This document shows positions 6,656 to 13,488 of a stretch of 13,488 nt of DNA, piece after piece. The number at the start of each line of letters is the position of its first letter. The stretch's first letter is position 1. Both the position numbers and the translations under genes were made by a program. Location: positions 1 through 13,488 of the forward strand of contig NZ_CALCYR010000017.1 of assembly GCF_937906425.1 (NCBI RefSeq). The letters run 5' to 3'. The DNA comes from an uncultured Methanobrevibacter sp. Its GTDB lineage: Archaea; Methanobacteriota; Methanobacteria; Methanobacteriales; Methanobacteriaceae. The notes under the pieces were generated by a model, which had not been told where the DNA came from, searched no databases, and saw nothing but the letters and a program-made list of their open reading frames with translations.

Positions 6656-6840
6656 TGAAATAAAATTAGAAAAAAACCATAAAACCATACTTCAAGGAAA
6701 ATAAAATAAGATAAAATTAGAAAAAAACCATACTTCAAGGAAAATAAAATAAGATAAAATTAGAAAAAAAACATACTTCAAGATAAATAAAATAAGATAA
6801 AATTAAAAAGAAACCTATACTTCAAGGTAAAATTAAAATT
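6656..6840. repeat. 43-bp tandem repeat, about four copies
   Basis: TACTTCAAGG recurs at 6688, 6731, 6774 (truncated core) and 6818, periods 43, 43 and 44 bp. The full unit, about 43 bp, starts CATACTTCAAGG and ends in an A-run with AAAC. Copies 1 and 2 are nearly identical, copy 3 has several changes and copy 4 decays after the core. A partial copy precedes the first. There are no unique spacers, so this is a minisatellite and not a CRISPR array. Confidence 0.8.
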
Positions 6841-6987
6841 AAAAATTTAGGAAATCTAGCAAACCCCAAAAAAATTTTAAATTAAATACCCCAAAGTATA
6901 GCACAACATAATTTATTAAATAATAAAATTTAATTTATAAAAAATAAATTATAATTGATAATTATATTATGTAAATTCTTATTTATA

Positions 6988-7004
6988 AAACTTATTATAA
7001 GTTT
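6988..7004. repeat. 17-bp perfect palindrome
   Basis: AAACTTAT and ATAAGTTT flank a single T. It lies in gene-free DNA about 330 bp beyond the end of the adhesin gene and over 500 bp upstream of the ecfT promoter. It could bind a dimeric regulator or be chance in such AT-rich DNA. Confidence 0.35.
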
Positions 7005-7013
7005 AAAAAATAA

Positions 7014-7310
7014 AAATTGTTAAAAATAGATAAAATTGTAAAAATTGATGTTAAAAATAGTAAAAAAATCTTAAAATGGATAAAAATAGTAAAAAAATGT
7101 TAAAAATTGTTAAAAATTGTTAAAAATTGTTAAAAATGTTAAAAATTGTTAAAAATTGTTAAAAATGTTAAAAATTGTTAAAATAGTAAAAAAATCTTAA
7201 AATAGATAAAAATAGATAAAAATAGATAAAAATAAAAAATAAAAATAAAAAAATAAAAATAAAAAATAAAAATAAAAAAATGAAAGAATAAAATTAAAAA
7301 AAATAAAATA
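7014..7310. repeat. Simple A-tract repeats of 9-10 and 13 bp
   Basis: TAAAAATTGT repeats from about 7101, with 10-bp and occasional 9-bp spacing. AATAGATAAA then occurs three times at exact 10-bp spacing (7201-7230), followed by alternating AAAAAT and AAAAAAAT runs. The minus strand is T-rich downstream of the adhesin gene and would reinforce termination. No gene. Confidence 0.7.
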
Positions 7311-7331
7311 AATAAGCAAAAAGCTTATTTA
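7309..7331 (-). terminator. Hairpin terminator of the adhesin gene
   Basis: A 9-bp inverted repeat (7309-7317 and 7323-7331, core AAATAAGC/GCTTATTT, 5-nt A loop) begins two bases after the stop codon. On the minus strand it is followed by TTTATTTTATTTTTTTT. This is the same hairpin-plus-T-run form as the element after the S-component gene. Confidence 0.6.
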
Positions 7332-7333
7332 AA

Positions 7334-10300
7334 TCATCTTAAGTCTCTTTTTGACCTCTTAATCAATTCAGACGCACATGCGAATATAAGTAAAAGCAAT
7401 ATGCAAAGGACAGGCACATTAGTTCCATCCAATGCAAGTGAACGTTGGGCGCTTGCAGGCTCGTCAACATTTAAATTATATGCATTTGCTGATTGTGAAA
7501 CTGCTGCAGATGAACTTGTACCGACAGTGTTTCCATCAAGGGAACTTGATTCTGAATCAAAACCGGAACCGTCTACATTGCTTTGAGCGCCAGATCCTCC
7601 ATTAGGAGAATTTCCATTTACAACTGTTGAATTTGTATTGGAATTGGCATTTCCATCAGAATTTCCTCCACTTCCCCCAGCATTGGCATTATCACCTGAG
7701 GATGAGCCGGATGCACCTGAGCCAAGATCCGGATAATAATTGTCAACAAAGGTGTTGTTTGTTCCCCCTTCTGCATAGTATTCGCCATCATGAGGAGGAA
7801 TCACATCTGCATGGTCAGTCAAATCTGTGTCCCTCAATACAGCCAAAGGATCAAATTCAATAGGTTCCTGATTTCTAAATGGATTTTCCATTTGCAATTC
7901 AGCGAAGATATTATCCCAATCAACATTTGTATTGGAATTCACCTTGTTTTTGCCCTCAGTTGAAAACTTAGGGCTTAAAGAATTTCTTGTAATCAGATTA
8001 TGGCTGGACTGATATAGACTTACATCCCCAACAAATTGACCATATGCATTCAATGTATTGTTTGAAATCACATTATAATCGGAATCATAACCTTCAAGAA
8101 CATAGTTGATTCTGGATCTTGAAATAACATCATTTCCATCAACACAGCACCTTATGGCACCTTCCAATATGACACCATAGCTAACATTATTTGAAATGCA
8201 GATAATCTTGTTTCTAAGCATTGAAGTGTTTACAGCATTATAACCTGCAATAAGACCTGCTGCATAATATGTGCCGTTAACAAAGATAAGATTATCCGTA
8301 AAGCTATTGTTTGCAGCAAACTGGTCCCTTTTGCCTGTCTCAGCACCTAAAACTCCCAAACCATAAAGATATGGGTCCTTGGCATTTACAATCACTTTAT
8401 TATGATGAACATTGTTGAAGTTACTATCATAATAGAGATCTATTGCCACAATGGAGTTTGTTGATTCCTTGACAGCGGTATAATACTTGCTAAGGCCAGA
8501 TGTTGCATTGATTTCATTATATGCCATCTCATTCCCGGAGGAATAGAACAATATAATTCCATAGGTCTTATAAACCTCAGGAATAAGCATTCCATCTGCC
8601 TCATAGTCATCTACACTAATGGAAGTGTCAACAAGAATATTTGATTCATAAGTGTGAGGATTGTCTGTACCATTTACTGAAATGGAGTTGTTTTCGATTG
8701 AATTATTATTTGAATCATAAAGCATTATTCCAAAGGTCAACTTATTTGCCTTGACCAAAATGGAATTGTTAAATATCTTATTTTCATTTGATTCTGAAAC
8801 ATATATTCCATATCCATTGTCAAAACTGCTTAAATTGATTTGATTATTGCAAACATTAACATTGCAAACATTATCAAGGGAGATTGCAAACCTGTGATTG
8901 TCCTTAATATTTCCCTTGTTTGCATTTATTATCCTAAATCCCTCAACTGTCACATTGTCTGACTCTATCTTAATTACAGAATCATAAAGGGTTGAGGAAT
9001 TTGAAATAATCTTTACAGGACTGGATAGAATGATTCTCTTATCATAAAAATCCCCTTCAAAGATAAGGCAATCATAGGAATAATCCCTTGCAAGATATCC
9101 TTCATCATCAAAATAATCATTGAAATTGTCCGGATTTACATAATGGGTCTTTCCGATTACTGTAATCTTTGATGAAATCTGGGAGGACAAATAATAATCC
9201 TTTCCTTCAAAACTTATATTCAACGTGTAATTGCCGGGAATTTGACTAATTTCAAAACTTGCCTTTCCAGTCAAATCAGTGAATTCAACAGAGCTTGAAT
9301 CAGGTAAATTCAATATTAAAGGAAGTCCTTCAATCGGATTTCCATCTGCATCACTTAAATAAACTTCCAAATGAGTCCCTCTAATGACAGTGTCGTTCAA
9401 TATCACAATGGAAGTGGCTATTCCTGTAATATTGTTGTCAGTGGAGTTTAAGTCTGTATCATTAAGGCCTGTACCGTTAATGGTTCCATTAATGCCTGTA
9501 CCGTTTAAGTCTGTTTCATTAAGGCCTGTACCGTTAATGGTTCCATTTATCCCAGTATTATTCAAATCGGTTTCATTAACGCCAGTGCCATTTGAATCGG
9601 TTCCATTGCTTGGATTAAGAGAGGAGCCATTATTGTCAAGAGTGTCATTTCTTTCAATTTCAGACAAATCAGTTAAACTTACCAAAACACCATTGATTGT
9701 ATTGTTAAAGACTGCATAATGCTCAGGCAATATTGGATTCCTATTTGTGTATTTAGTGATTAGAATTGCATTGTCTGAATCATTTATACTTATATCATTG
9801 TCACAAATCAAGGTATAGTTTACCCTTCCCTGCAAAACAATTCCATTTGAATCTGAAACAATTATATTATTTCTGATTGTAGTGTTTTCAACAAGCCTTG
9901 ATGTATAGATCTTGATTGCTGAACCCTTTACAACATGAATGGTATTGTTTTCAACAAGGGCTCCTGATTTTGTAAGATTGATTGCATTTGCAGAATATAC
10001 ATAAATTTCATTGTTTGAAATGACTGCCCCTTCACCAATGCTTGTAATTGCATTTGATTCAATTGAGCTTATGGTATTGTCAATAATTCTAATATTGGCA
10101 CCGGTAGCTTCAATTGCCTGAACAAATCCCTTTTCATTCCAGTTTAAAACATCTGTCCTTTCTGTAGAGATATTGTTGCCTTGAACCAATACATTATTTG
10201 CATGGATTAGAACTGCCTCTTCACCACCTATATCACTGATGGTGTTATTTATTATTTCAGTATTGTCAAGCAATACGCTGATTGCATAAAATGCATTGCT

Positions 10301-11311
10301 AATCGTATTGTTTGCAATGACTGTTGTACCTTCCCCAGTTTCAGCCATCAGCTGAATAGCATAACAGTAGGAGTCATAGGTACCATTTTGACTGGTTAAA
10401 TAATTATTTGCTATAATATTGTATCCTGACTTCAAGTCATCCAATGGATAAAAGTCACCATTACCGAATCCGCTATAATAAATCATGTTTGTATTATAGG
10501 TTTCAATGTAGTTGTCCCTTATTTCATTATAGGAAGAACCTGTCATCGGTATGGCAGATGCATGCAGGACAATAAGACGATTTGACAGGATTTCATTATG
10601 ACTTGCATTTGACATCATTATGCCAAAGCACTTGTATTGACTAACTTGAATTGATGAGTTGACTATTCTGTTGTTTGAGGAATTTATAATGCTTATTCCT
10701 GAAAGATAATAGTTTTTAAGCCTTTCATTTGTATTGTTAATCCTGATATTTGACACCAATGTACCTGAACTTCCATCTACAAGACGAATGATACAGTTTT
10801 TTAAGCTGTCAAAGTCACTTATAGGAAGGATATTCAATCTTTTGCTAATTGTAAATACCTTATTTGAGAGATTTCCAATTCTGATTGTATCTCCATCGGA
10901 TAAGGCACCATCTATTATTGCACCATTGGAATCAAAGTATTTCAAATAGCTTGACTCATCTATGACTATTTCATTTGAATCAGAAAGTTTTTTATTCTCT
11001 TTTTCCAAATCAGAAGAGAAACTTTCATCATCCAAACTGATTCCAGACATTTCCAAATCAGATTCCTTATTATCCAAATCACTTAAATTAGAACCATTTG
11101 AAGGATTTGAAATAAGATCAGAACCTTCATCTATAGAAATTTCCAAATCAGAATTTGAATTATCTGAAATTCCAACAGAAGAATCCAAAACGTCAGTTGA
11201 ATTATCCATTAAACCATCTTCACCGTCAGCAAGATTTGCACTTACTACACTTAAAGACAAGAATAATATTAATAATAAAGCAAGAATGGAGGGCAATTGC
11301 ACTTTATTCAT
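7334..11311 (-). CDS. Adhesin-like parallel beta-helix surface protein
   Basis: Predicted large exported protein of the adhesin-like class abundant in Methanobrevibacter, probably acting at the cell surface. It has 1325 residues. The signal peptide is 1-25 (cleavage after VSA). A Ser/Asp/Glu-rich stretch covers about 26-120. A first right-handed beta-helix domain (PbH1-type turns rich in NNxI and SNN) spans about 130-550. A linker at about 555-633 is dense in N-x-T sequons and includes a 19-residue repeat. An Ig-like domain (about 634-715, with GKASFEI and PGNYTLNISF) precedes a second beta-helix domain (about 724-1110). A Gly/Ser/Asn-rich spacer (about 1194-1290) leads to a C-terminal membrane anchor (about 1297-1315) with a basic tail. 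Start ATG 11311 has a perfect GGAGGTGA three bases upstream. It is monocistronic by appearance, with its own TATA box and terminator. The ligand is unknown. Confidence 0.88.
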   Translation of the reverse strand: MNKVQLPSILALLLILFLSLSVVSANLADGEDGLMDNSTDVLDSSVGISDNSNSDLEISIDEGSDLISNPSNGSNLSDLDNKESDLEMSGISLDDESFSSDLEKENKKLSDSNEIVIDESSYLKYFDSNGAIIDGALSDGDTIRIGNLSNKVFTISKRLNILPISDFDSLKNCIIRLVDGSSGTLVSNIRINNTNERLKNYYLSGISIINSSNNRIVNSSIQVSQYKCFGIMMSNASHNEILSNRLIVLHASAIPMTGSSYNEIRDNYIETYNTNMIYYSGFGNGDFYPLDDLKSGYNIIANNYLTSQNGTYDSYCYAIQLMAETGEGTTVIANNTISNAFYAISVLLDNTEIINNTISDIGGEEAVLIHANNVLVQGNNISTERTDVLNWNEKGFVQAIEATGANIRIIDNTISSIESNAITSIGEGAVISNNEIYVYSANAINLTKSGALVENNTIHVVKGSAIKIYTSRLVENTTIRNNIIVSDSNGIVLQGRVNYTLICDNDISINDSDNAILITKYTNRNPILPEHYAVFNNTINGVLVSLTDLSEIERNDTLDNNGSSLNPSNGTDSNGTGVNETDLNNTGINGTINGTGLNETDLNGTGINGTINGTGLNDTDLNSTDNNITGIATSIVILNDTVIRGTHLEVYLSDADGNPIEGLPLILNLPDSSSVEFTDLTGKASFEISQIPGNYTLNISFEGKDYYLSSQISSKITVIGKTHYVNPDNFNDYFDDEGYLARDYSYDCLIFEGDFYDKRIILSSPVKIISNSSTLYDSVIKIESDNVTVEGFRIINANKGNIKDNHRFAISLDNVCNVNVCNNQINLSSFDNGYGIYVSESNENKIFNNSILVKANKLTFGIMLYDSNNNSIENNSISVNGTDNPHTYESNILVDTSISVDDYEADGMLIPEVYKTYGIILFYSSGNEMAYNEINATSGLSKYYTAVKESTNSIVAIDLYYDSNFNNVHHNKVIVNAKDPYLYGLGVLGAETGKRDQFAANNSFTDNLIFVNGTYYAAGLIAGYNAVNTSMLRNKIICISNNVSYGVILEGAIRCCVDGNDVISRSRINYVLEGYDSDYNVISNNTLNAYGQFVGDVSLYQSSHNLITRNSLSPKFSTEGKNKVNSNTNVDWDNIFAELQMENPFRNQEPIEFDPLAVLRDTDLTDHADVIPPHDGEYYAEGGTNNTFVDNYYPDLGSGASGSSSGDNANAGGSGGNSDGNANSNTNSTVVNGNSPNGGSGAQSNVDGSGFDSESSSLDGNTVGTSSSAAVSQSANAYNLNVDEPASAQRSLALDGTNVPVLCILLLLIFACASELIKRSKRDLR
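9464..9634 (-). repeat. 57-bp coding tandem repeat in the adhesin linker
   Basis: AAGGCCTGTA recurs at 9464 and 9521, with a diverged third copy from 9578, period exactly 57 bp. It encodes a 19-residue unit containing GINGTINGTGLNETDL. Divergence rises toward the N-terminal side of the protein. The frame is kept, so copy-number change would lengthen or shorten the linker without disrupting the gene. Confidence 0.75.
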
Positions 11312-11314
11312 ATT

Positions 11315-11322
11315 TCACCTCC
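11315..11322 (-). promoter_or_regulatory. Consensus Shine-Dalgarno of the adhesin gene
   Basis: GGAGGTGA on the minus strand, three bases before ATG 11311, is complementary to the archaeal 16S rRNA 3' end over its full length. It is the best ribosome binding site in the window and suggests efficient translation. Confidence 0.75.
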
Positions 11323-11359
11323 ATTTAAATTATTATATTATAAATTTTCTTGGAAATTA

Positions 11360-11367
11360 TATATAAA
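11360..11367 (-). promoter_or_regulatory. Archaeal box A (TATA) promoter of the adhesin gene
   Basis: TTTATATA on the minus strand gives initiation near 11338 and a leader of about 27 nt containing the Shine-Dalgarno. The adhesin is therefore likely transcribed separately from the channel gene upstream. Confidence 0.65.
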
Positions 11368-11369
11368 AT

Positions 11370-11713
11370 TATCCAAAGGAGTTGAAAAAAACTAAAATTA
11401 AATTAAATTATATTGGAATAAAAAATAAAATAAAATTGAAGAAATGAATTAAAAATAGACTAAAAAAATAAAAAAGAATTAAAATTAGAAGAAAAATAAA
11501 AATAAATTTAAAATATAATAAAAATAATAAAAAAAGAACTAAAAAATAGACTAAAAAAAGAATAAAATATAAAAAAGAACTAAAATTGAATAAAAATAAA
11601 AAAAGAATTAAAAAGAATGAAAATCTAAAAGAGAACTCTTTAAAAATTTTAAAAATATAAAAATTTAAAAAAAAATTAAAAAATTAAAAAATTAAAAAAT
11701 TAAATTAAAATTT
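11370..11713. other. AT-rich intergenic DNA between channel and adhesin genes
   Basis: No coding frame or RNA gene is visible. On the minus strand, just after the channel gene stop, ATTAAAAA octamers give T-runs at 8-bp spacing (about 11675-11705), adequate for archaeal termination. A small palindrome AAAGAG-AA-CTCTTT lies at 11628-11641. The rest is irregular A-rich sequence with GAATTAAAA and TAGACTAAAAAA motifs. Confidence 0.5.
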
Positions 11714-12361
11714 TTAATATTTAGACATGAAATCCAAAACAGCATCAGATAAAACGTCTAAATTAGACAAGTACTCTTCATACCATCTGTTTCTAAGTTT
11801 AGAAATAACATAAGCAAGTGCACCGGATCCAATACCTACAACAGTTGTATCGAATGCAACAATCAAAGATTGGGACAATGTATTTACATCCCCGGAACCA
11901 AGTGCTGCAAGACCTGTACCTAATGGAATCAATGTTCCCATCAAACCAAGGGTAGGTCCGATACGTGTAATAATATCAGTTATTTCAAGGGATTTATCAG
12001 TTAAACCCTCTTCATTTTCAACCAATTTACGAGCAAAAGCCTCTCTTGTATTTTTACTCATATTTTCAGTGCTTGCTATCTTTGTTAAAACATCCTTCTG
12101 TACCTTAGGAAGTCCAGAACCAGAGATGATTGACTTTAAACCATCTATGGAATCAGCATTTGAAATGTCAATTATAATGTTTGAAACATCATCTGCAGAA
12201 ACCTTGGTTCTTGAAGTGTATTCATAAATAAGACCTCCAAGTGAAACCACAACAACCACTACAAATATAAGCAGTATAATCACTACAGGTATTAGAAGAC
12301 TTTGTGAAATTAAATTTAAACCAGTGGTTAAAAAATCACCACCAGGAATTGCCATTGCCAA
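11714..12361 (-). CDS. MotA/TolQ/ExbB-family proton channel protein
   Basis: Membrane protein of the ExbB/TolQ/MotA family, whose members use ion flow to drive work in the envelope with an ExbD/TolR/MotB partner. Numbered from GTG 12370, hydrophobic segments lie at about 24-48, 137-159 and 168-190. The conserved core RIGPTLGLMGTLIPLG (136-151) and AFDTTVVGIGSGAL (172-185) includes the paired polar threonines (T146, T175/T176) typical of ExbB/TolQ pores. A cytoplasmic helical region (about 52-135) separates the first two segments, as in the family. The frame is open from GTG 12370, but AGGTGA at 12367-12372 best fits TTG 12361 (5 nt); ATG 12355 is the other option. No ExbD-like partner is present in the window. 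The upstream neighbour is a DUF2162-like membrane protein and the downstream neighbour a large surface protein. Confidence 0.82.
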   Translation of the reverse strand: MAMAIPGGDFLTTGLNLISQSLLIPVVIILLIFVVVVVVSLGGLIYEYTSRTKVSADDVSNIIIDISNADSIDGLKSIISGSGLPKVQKDVLTKIASTENMSKNTREAFARKLVENEEGLTDKSLEITDIITRIGPTLGLMGTLIPLGTGLAALGSGDVNTLSQSLIVAFDTTVVGIGSGALAYVISKLRNRWYEEYLSNLDVLSDAVLDFMSKY

Positions 12362-12382
12362 AATAATCACCTTAAATTAATG

Positions 12383-12480
12383 AAATCAAATAAATAAGAT
12401 AAAAAACTATCAAAAACCATGATAAAAAACTTATTAAAATCTAATAAATAAGATAAAAAACTATCAAAAACCATGATAAA
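12383..12480. repeat. 44-bp direct duplication upstream of the channel gene
   Basis: 12383-12426 and 12437-12480 match at 43 of 44 positions, 54 bp apart. Each copy contains TATCA-N7-TGATA (12408-12424 and 12462-12478). On the minus strand each inverted repeat is followed by GTTTTTT. They may be tandem terminators for the upstream gene or a doubled protein-binding site before the channel gene. Confidence 0.7.
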
Positions 12481-12535
12481 CTCTTTAAATCTTAATATTA
12501 ATAATAATTTAATTAACCTTCAACAAGTAATGTTT

Positions 12536-13267
12536 TTAAACCAACCTATTATTTTTCCTTTTAATCAAATAACCTAATCCAAAGAATACTGCAAATGCAA
12601 TTAGAATTAGAACCAATGATTCCAACGGCATTATTGTCAATTCAGTGGAAGGGTTTGCAAAGGCCTCAGCCATGTTTGGAATTATAAATCCCAAAACAAA
12701 GTAAACAAAGGCAAAAATGACCAATGAACTTCCAAAAATAACTGAATATTCAGATTTTATATAATCCTCAACAAAATCTGAGAATCTATAAACAAGAATC
12801 ATTAAAATAGCCATGAGAATTGCCAAAACCAAGGAGGAGTTGACCATTGTCAATTCAATGCTAAAGTTTTGAGCTTGAAAATCAAAGCTTGGAGCCAATA
12901 GGGATGTTGAAATCAATAAGAGACTATATGATATTGGAACAAAATCAATGAAAAGCAATGCCTTTAGCAAATCTGTATATTCATCCCTTTGATTCCAAAT
13001 AAAAAGGGTTAAAAATCCTAAAAGCAGGCAAAGCAATCCCATTCCAATATAATAGTAAAAACTATAGAATGTGGCATTTAAAACATCCATGTAACTATTT
13101 GACAAAAGCAAAATGATTGCAAGAATAATTATTGAGTAGATTGCTGAGACAATTAAATGCCTTTTAAATTCTATCTTAAAGAATTTGGAGATAAGTCCTA
13201 TCTCAATTGATAGAAGCAAAATAGCCAATAAACTTATTACAGCAAATAGAGAAAATATTAGTTCCAT
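12536..13267 (-). CDS. Polytopic membrane protein, DUF2162-like putative transporter
   Basis: 243 residues with seven predicted membrane helices (about 2-27, 38-57, 70-91, 104-124, 146-161, 177-197 and 214-235), short charged loops and a basic C-terminus (KRKNNR). The N-terminal EIGLISKFF motif, the length and the position directly before a MotA/TolQ/ExbB gene resemble the DUF2162 putative transporters of methanogens; I recall this association but cannot test it here. No catalytic or metal-binding motif stands out. ATG 13267 has only a weak GTGA before it, and I see no clear TATA box. It may be co-transcribed with a gene beyond the right edge. The stop is followed by about 165 bp containing a duplicated 44-bp element before the channel gene. 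The transported substrate is unknown. Confidence 0.6.
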   Translation of the reverse strand: MELIFSLFAVISLLAILLLSIEIGLISKFFKIEFKRHLIVSAIYSIIILAIILLLSNSYMDVLNATFYSFYYYIGMGLLCLLLGFLTLFIWNQRDEYTDLLKALLFIDFVPISYSLLLISTSLLAPSFDFQAQNFSIELTMVNSSLVLAILMAILMILVYRFSDFVEDYIKSEYSVIFGSSLVIFAFVYFVLGFIIPNMAEAFANPSTELTIMPLESLVLILIAFAVFFGLGYLIKRKNNRLV

Positions 13268-13321
13268 TTTATCACAATTTTATTAATCAACAACTGAATG
13301 CCATTTATTTTTTTGAATTAG

Positions 13322-13488
13322 TCCTATTAATTGAATTTTCTTAATAATTGAATTAAATCCTATTAATTGAATTTATCTTAATAATTGAATTAATCATTAA
13401 TTGAATTAAATCCTATTAATTGAATTTTCTTAATAATTGAATTAAATCCTATTAATTGAATTTTCTTAATAATTGAATTAAATCCTAT
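13322..13488. repeat. 36-bp tandem repeat running off the right edge
   Basis: TCCTATTAATTGAATT starts at 13322, 13358, 13411 and 13447, with a further copy begun at 13483. The steps are 36, 53, 36 and 36 bp, the 53-bp step containing an extra partial unit. Copies are almost identical and have no unique spacers, so this is a minisatellite upstream of the DUF2162-like gene. No gene is present. Confidence 0.8.

Noticed and set aside
6656..6840. CRISPR array from regularly spaced repeats
   Set aside because: The 43-bp units abut each other and the sequence between the TACTTCAAGG cores is itself repeated. There are no unique spacers and no cas gene.
9384..9719. Plus-strand frame of 111 residues with SVSLRPVPLMVP repeats
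   Set aside because: It is antisense to the adhesin linker, and its repeats are the complement of the 57-bp sequon repeat. It has no ribosome binding site or promoter.
10962..11366. Plus-strand Ser/Glu-rich frame of 134 residues
   Set aside because: It is the complement of the Ser/Asp-rich N-terminal region of the adhesin, where biased codons keep the opposite frame open.
13322..13488. CRISPR array from 36-bp repeats
   Set aside because: 36 bp is a usual CRISPR repeat length, but here it is the whole period and no spacers exist.

Overview
The window looks like chromosome from a methanogenic archaeon of the Methanobacteriales, most likely Methanobrevibacter. The indications are a very AT-rich sequence with long, nearly pure A/T intergenic tracts, archaeal box A promoters (TTTATATA), GGAGGTGA-type ribosome binding sites, a giant adhesin-like parallel beta-helix surface protein, and cobamide salvage genes. 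This is inference from sequence character; no rRNA or other marker gene is present. All eight genes I can support lie on the minus strand, so the transcriptional order runs from high to low coordinates.

Right part (about 13.3 to 7.3 kb, cell envelope): a seven-helix membrane protein resembling the DUF2162 putative transporters; an ExbB/TolQ/MotA-type proton-channel protein; then a 1325-residue secreted, membrane-anchored adhesin-like protein. The adhesin has two beta-helix domains separated by a linker full of N-glycosylation sequons and an Ig-like domain. It has its own strong promoter and ribosome binding site and a hairpin terminator.

Middle (7.33 to 6.29 kb): about 1 kb with no gene. It holds 10-bp-period A-tract repeats, a 17-bp palindrome, four tandem 43-bp repeats and, next to the promoter of the following operon, a duplicated 40-bp leader element with U-tracts.

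Left part (6.3 to 0.1 kb, corrinoid uptake and salvage): EcfT; a double-ATPase EcfA fusion overlapping ecfT by 10 bp; a CbrT-like substrate-binding S component; CbiZ (adenosylcobinamide amidohydrolase) with an extra C-terminal domain; and a separate CbiO-type ATPase. The CbiO reading frame appears to start at a non-canonical ATT codon behind a textbook TATA box and a palindromic candidate operator. Together these would import incomplete or foreign corrinoids and trim cobinamide to cobyric acid, from which the cell can rebuild the cobamide its methyltransferases need. Substrate specificity is inferred from the S-component sequence and the cbiZ neighbour.

The most unusual points are the acidic insertion in EcfT facing a repeat-bearing charged linker in its partner ATPase, the ATT start with overlapping dyad at cbiO, the duplicated U-rich leader before ecfT, and helically phased repeats in several intergenic regions. 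Nothing in the window is an obviously new defence or mobile system.
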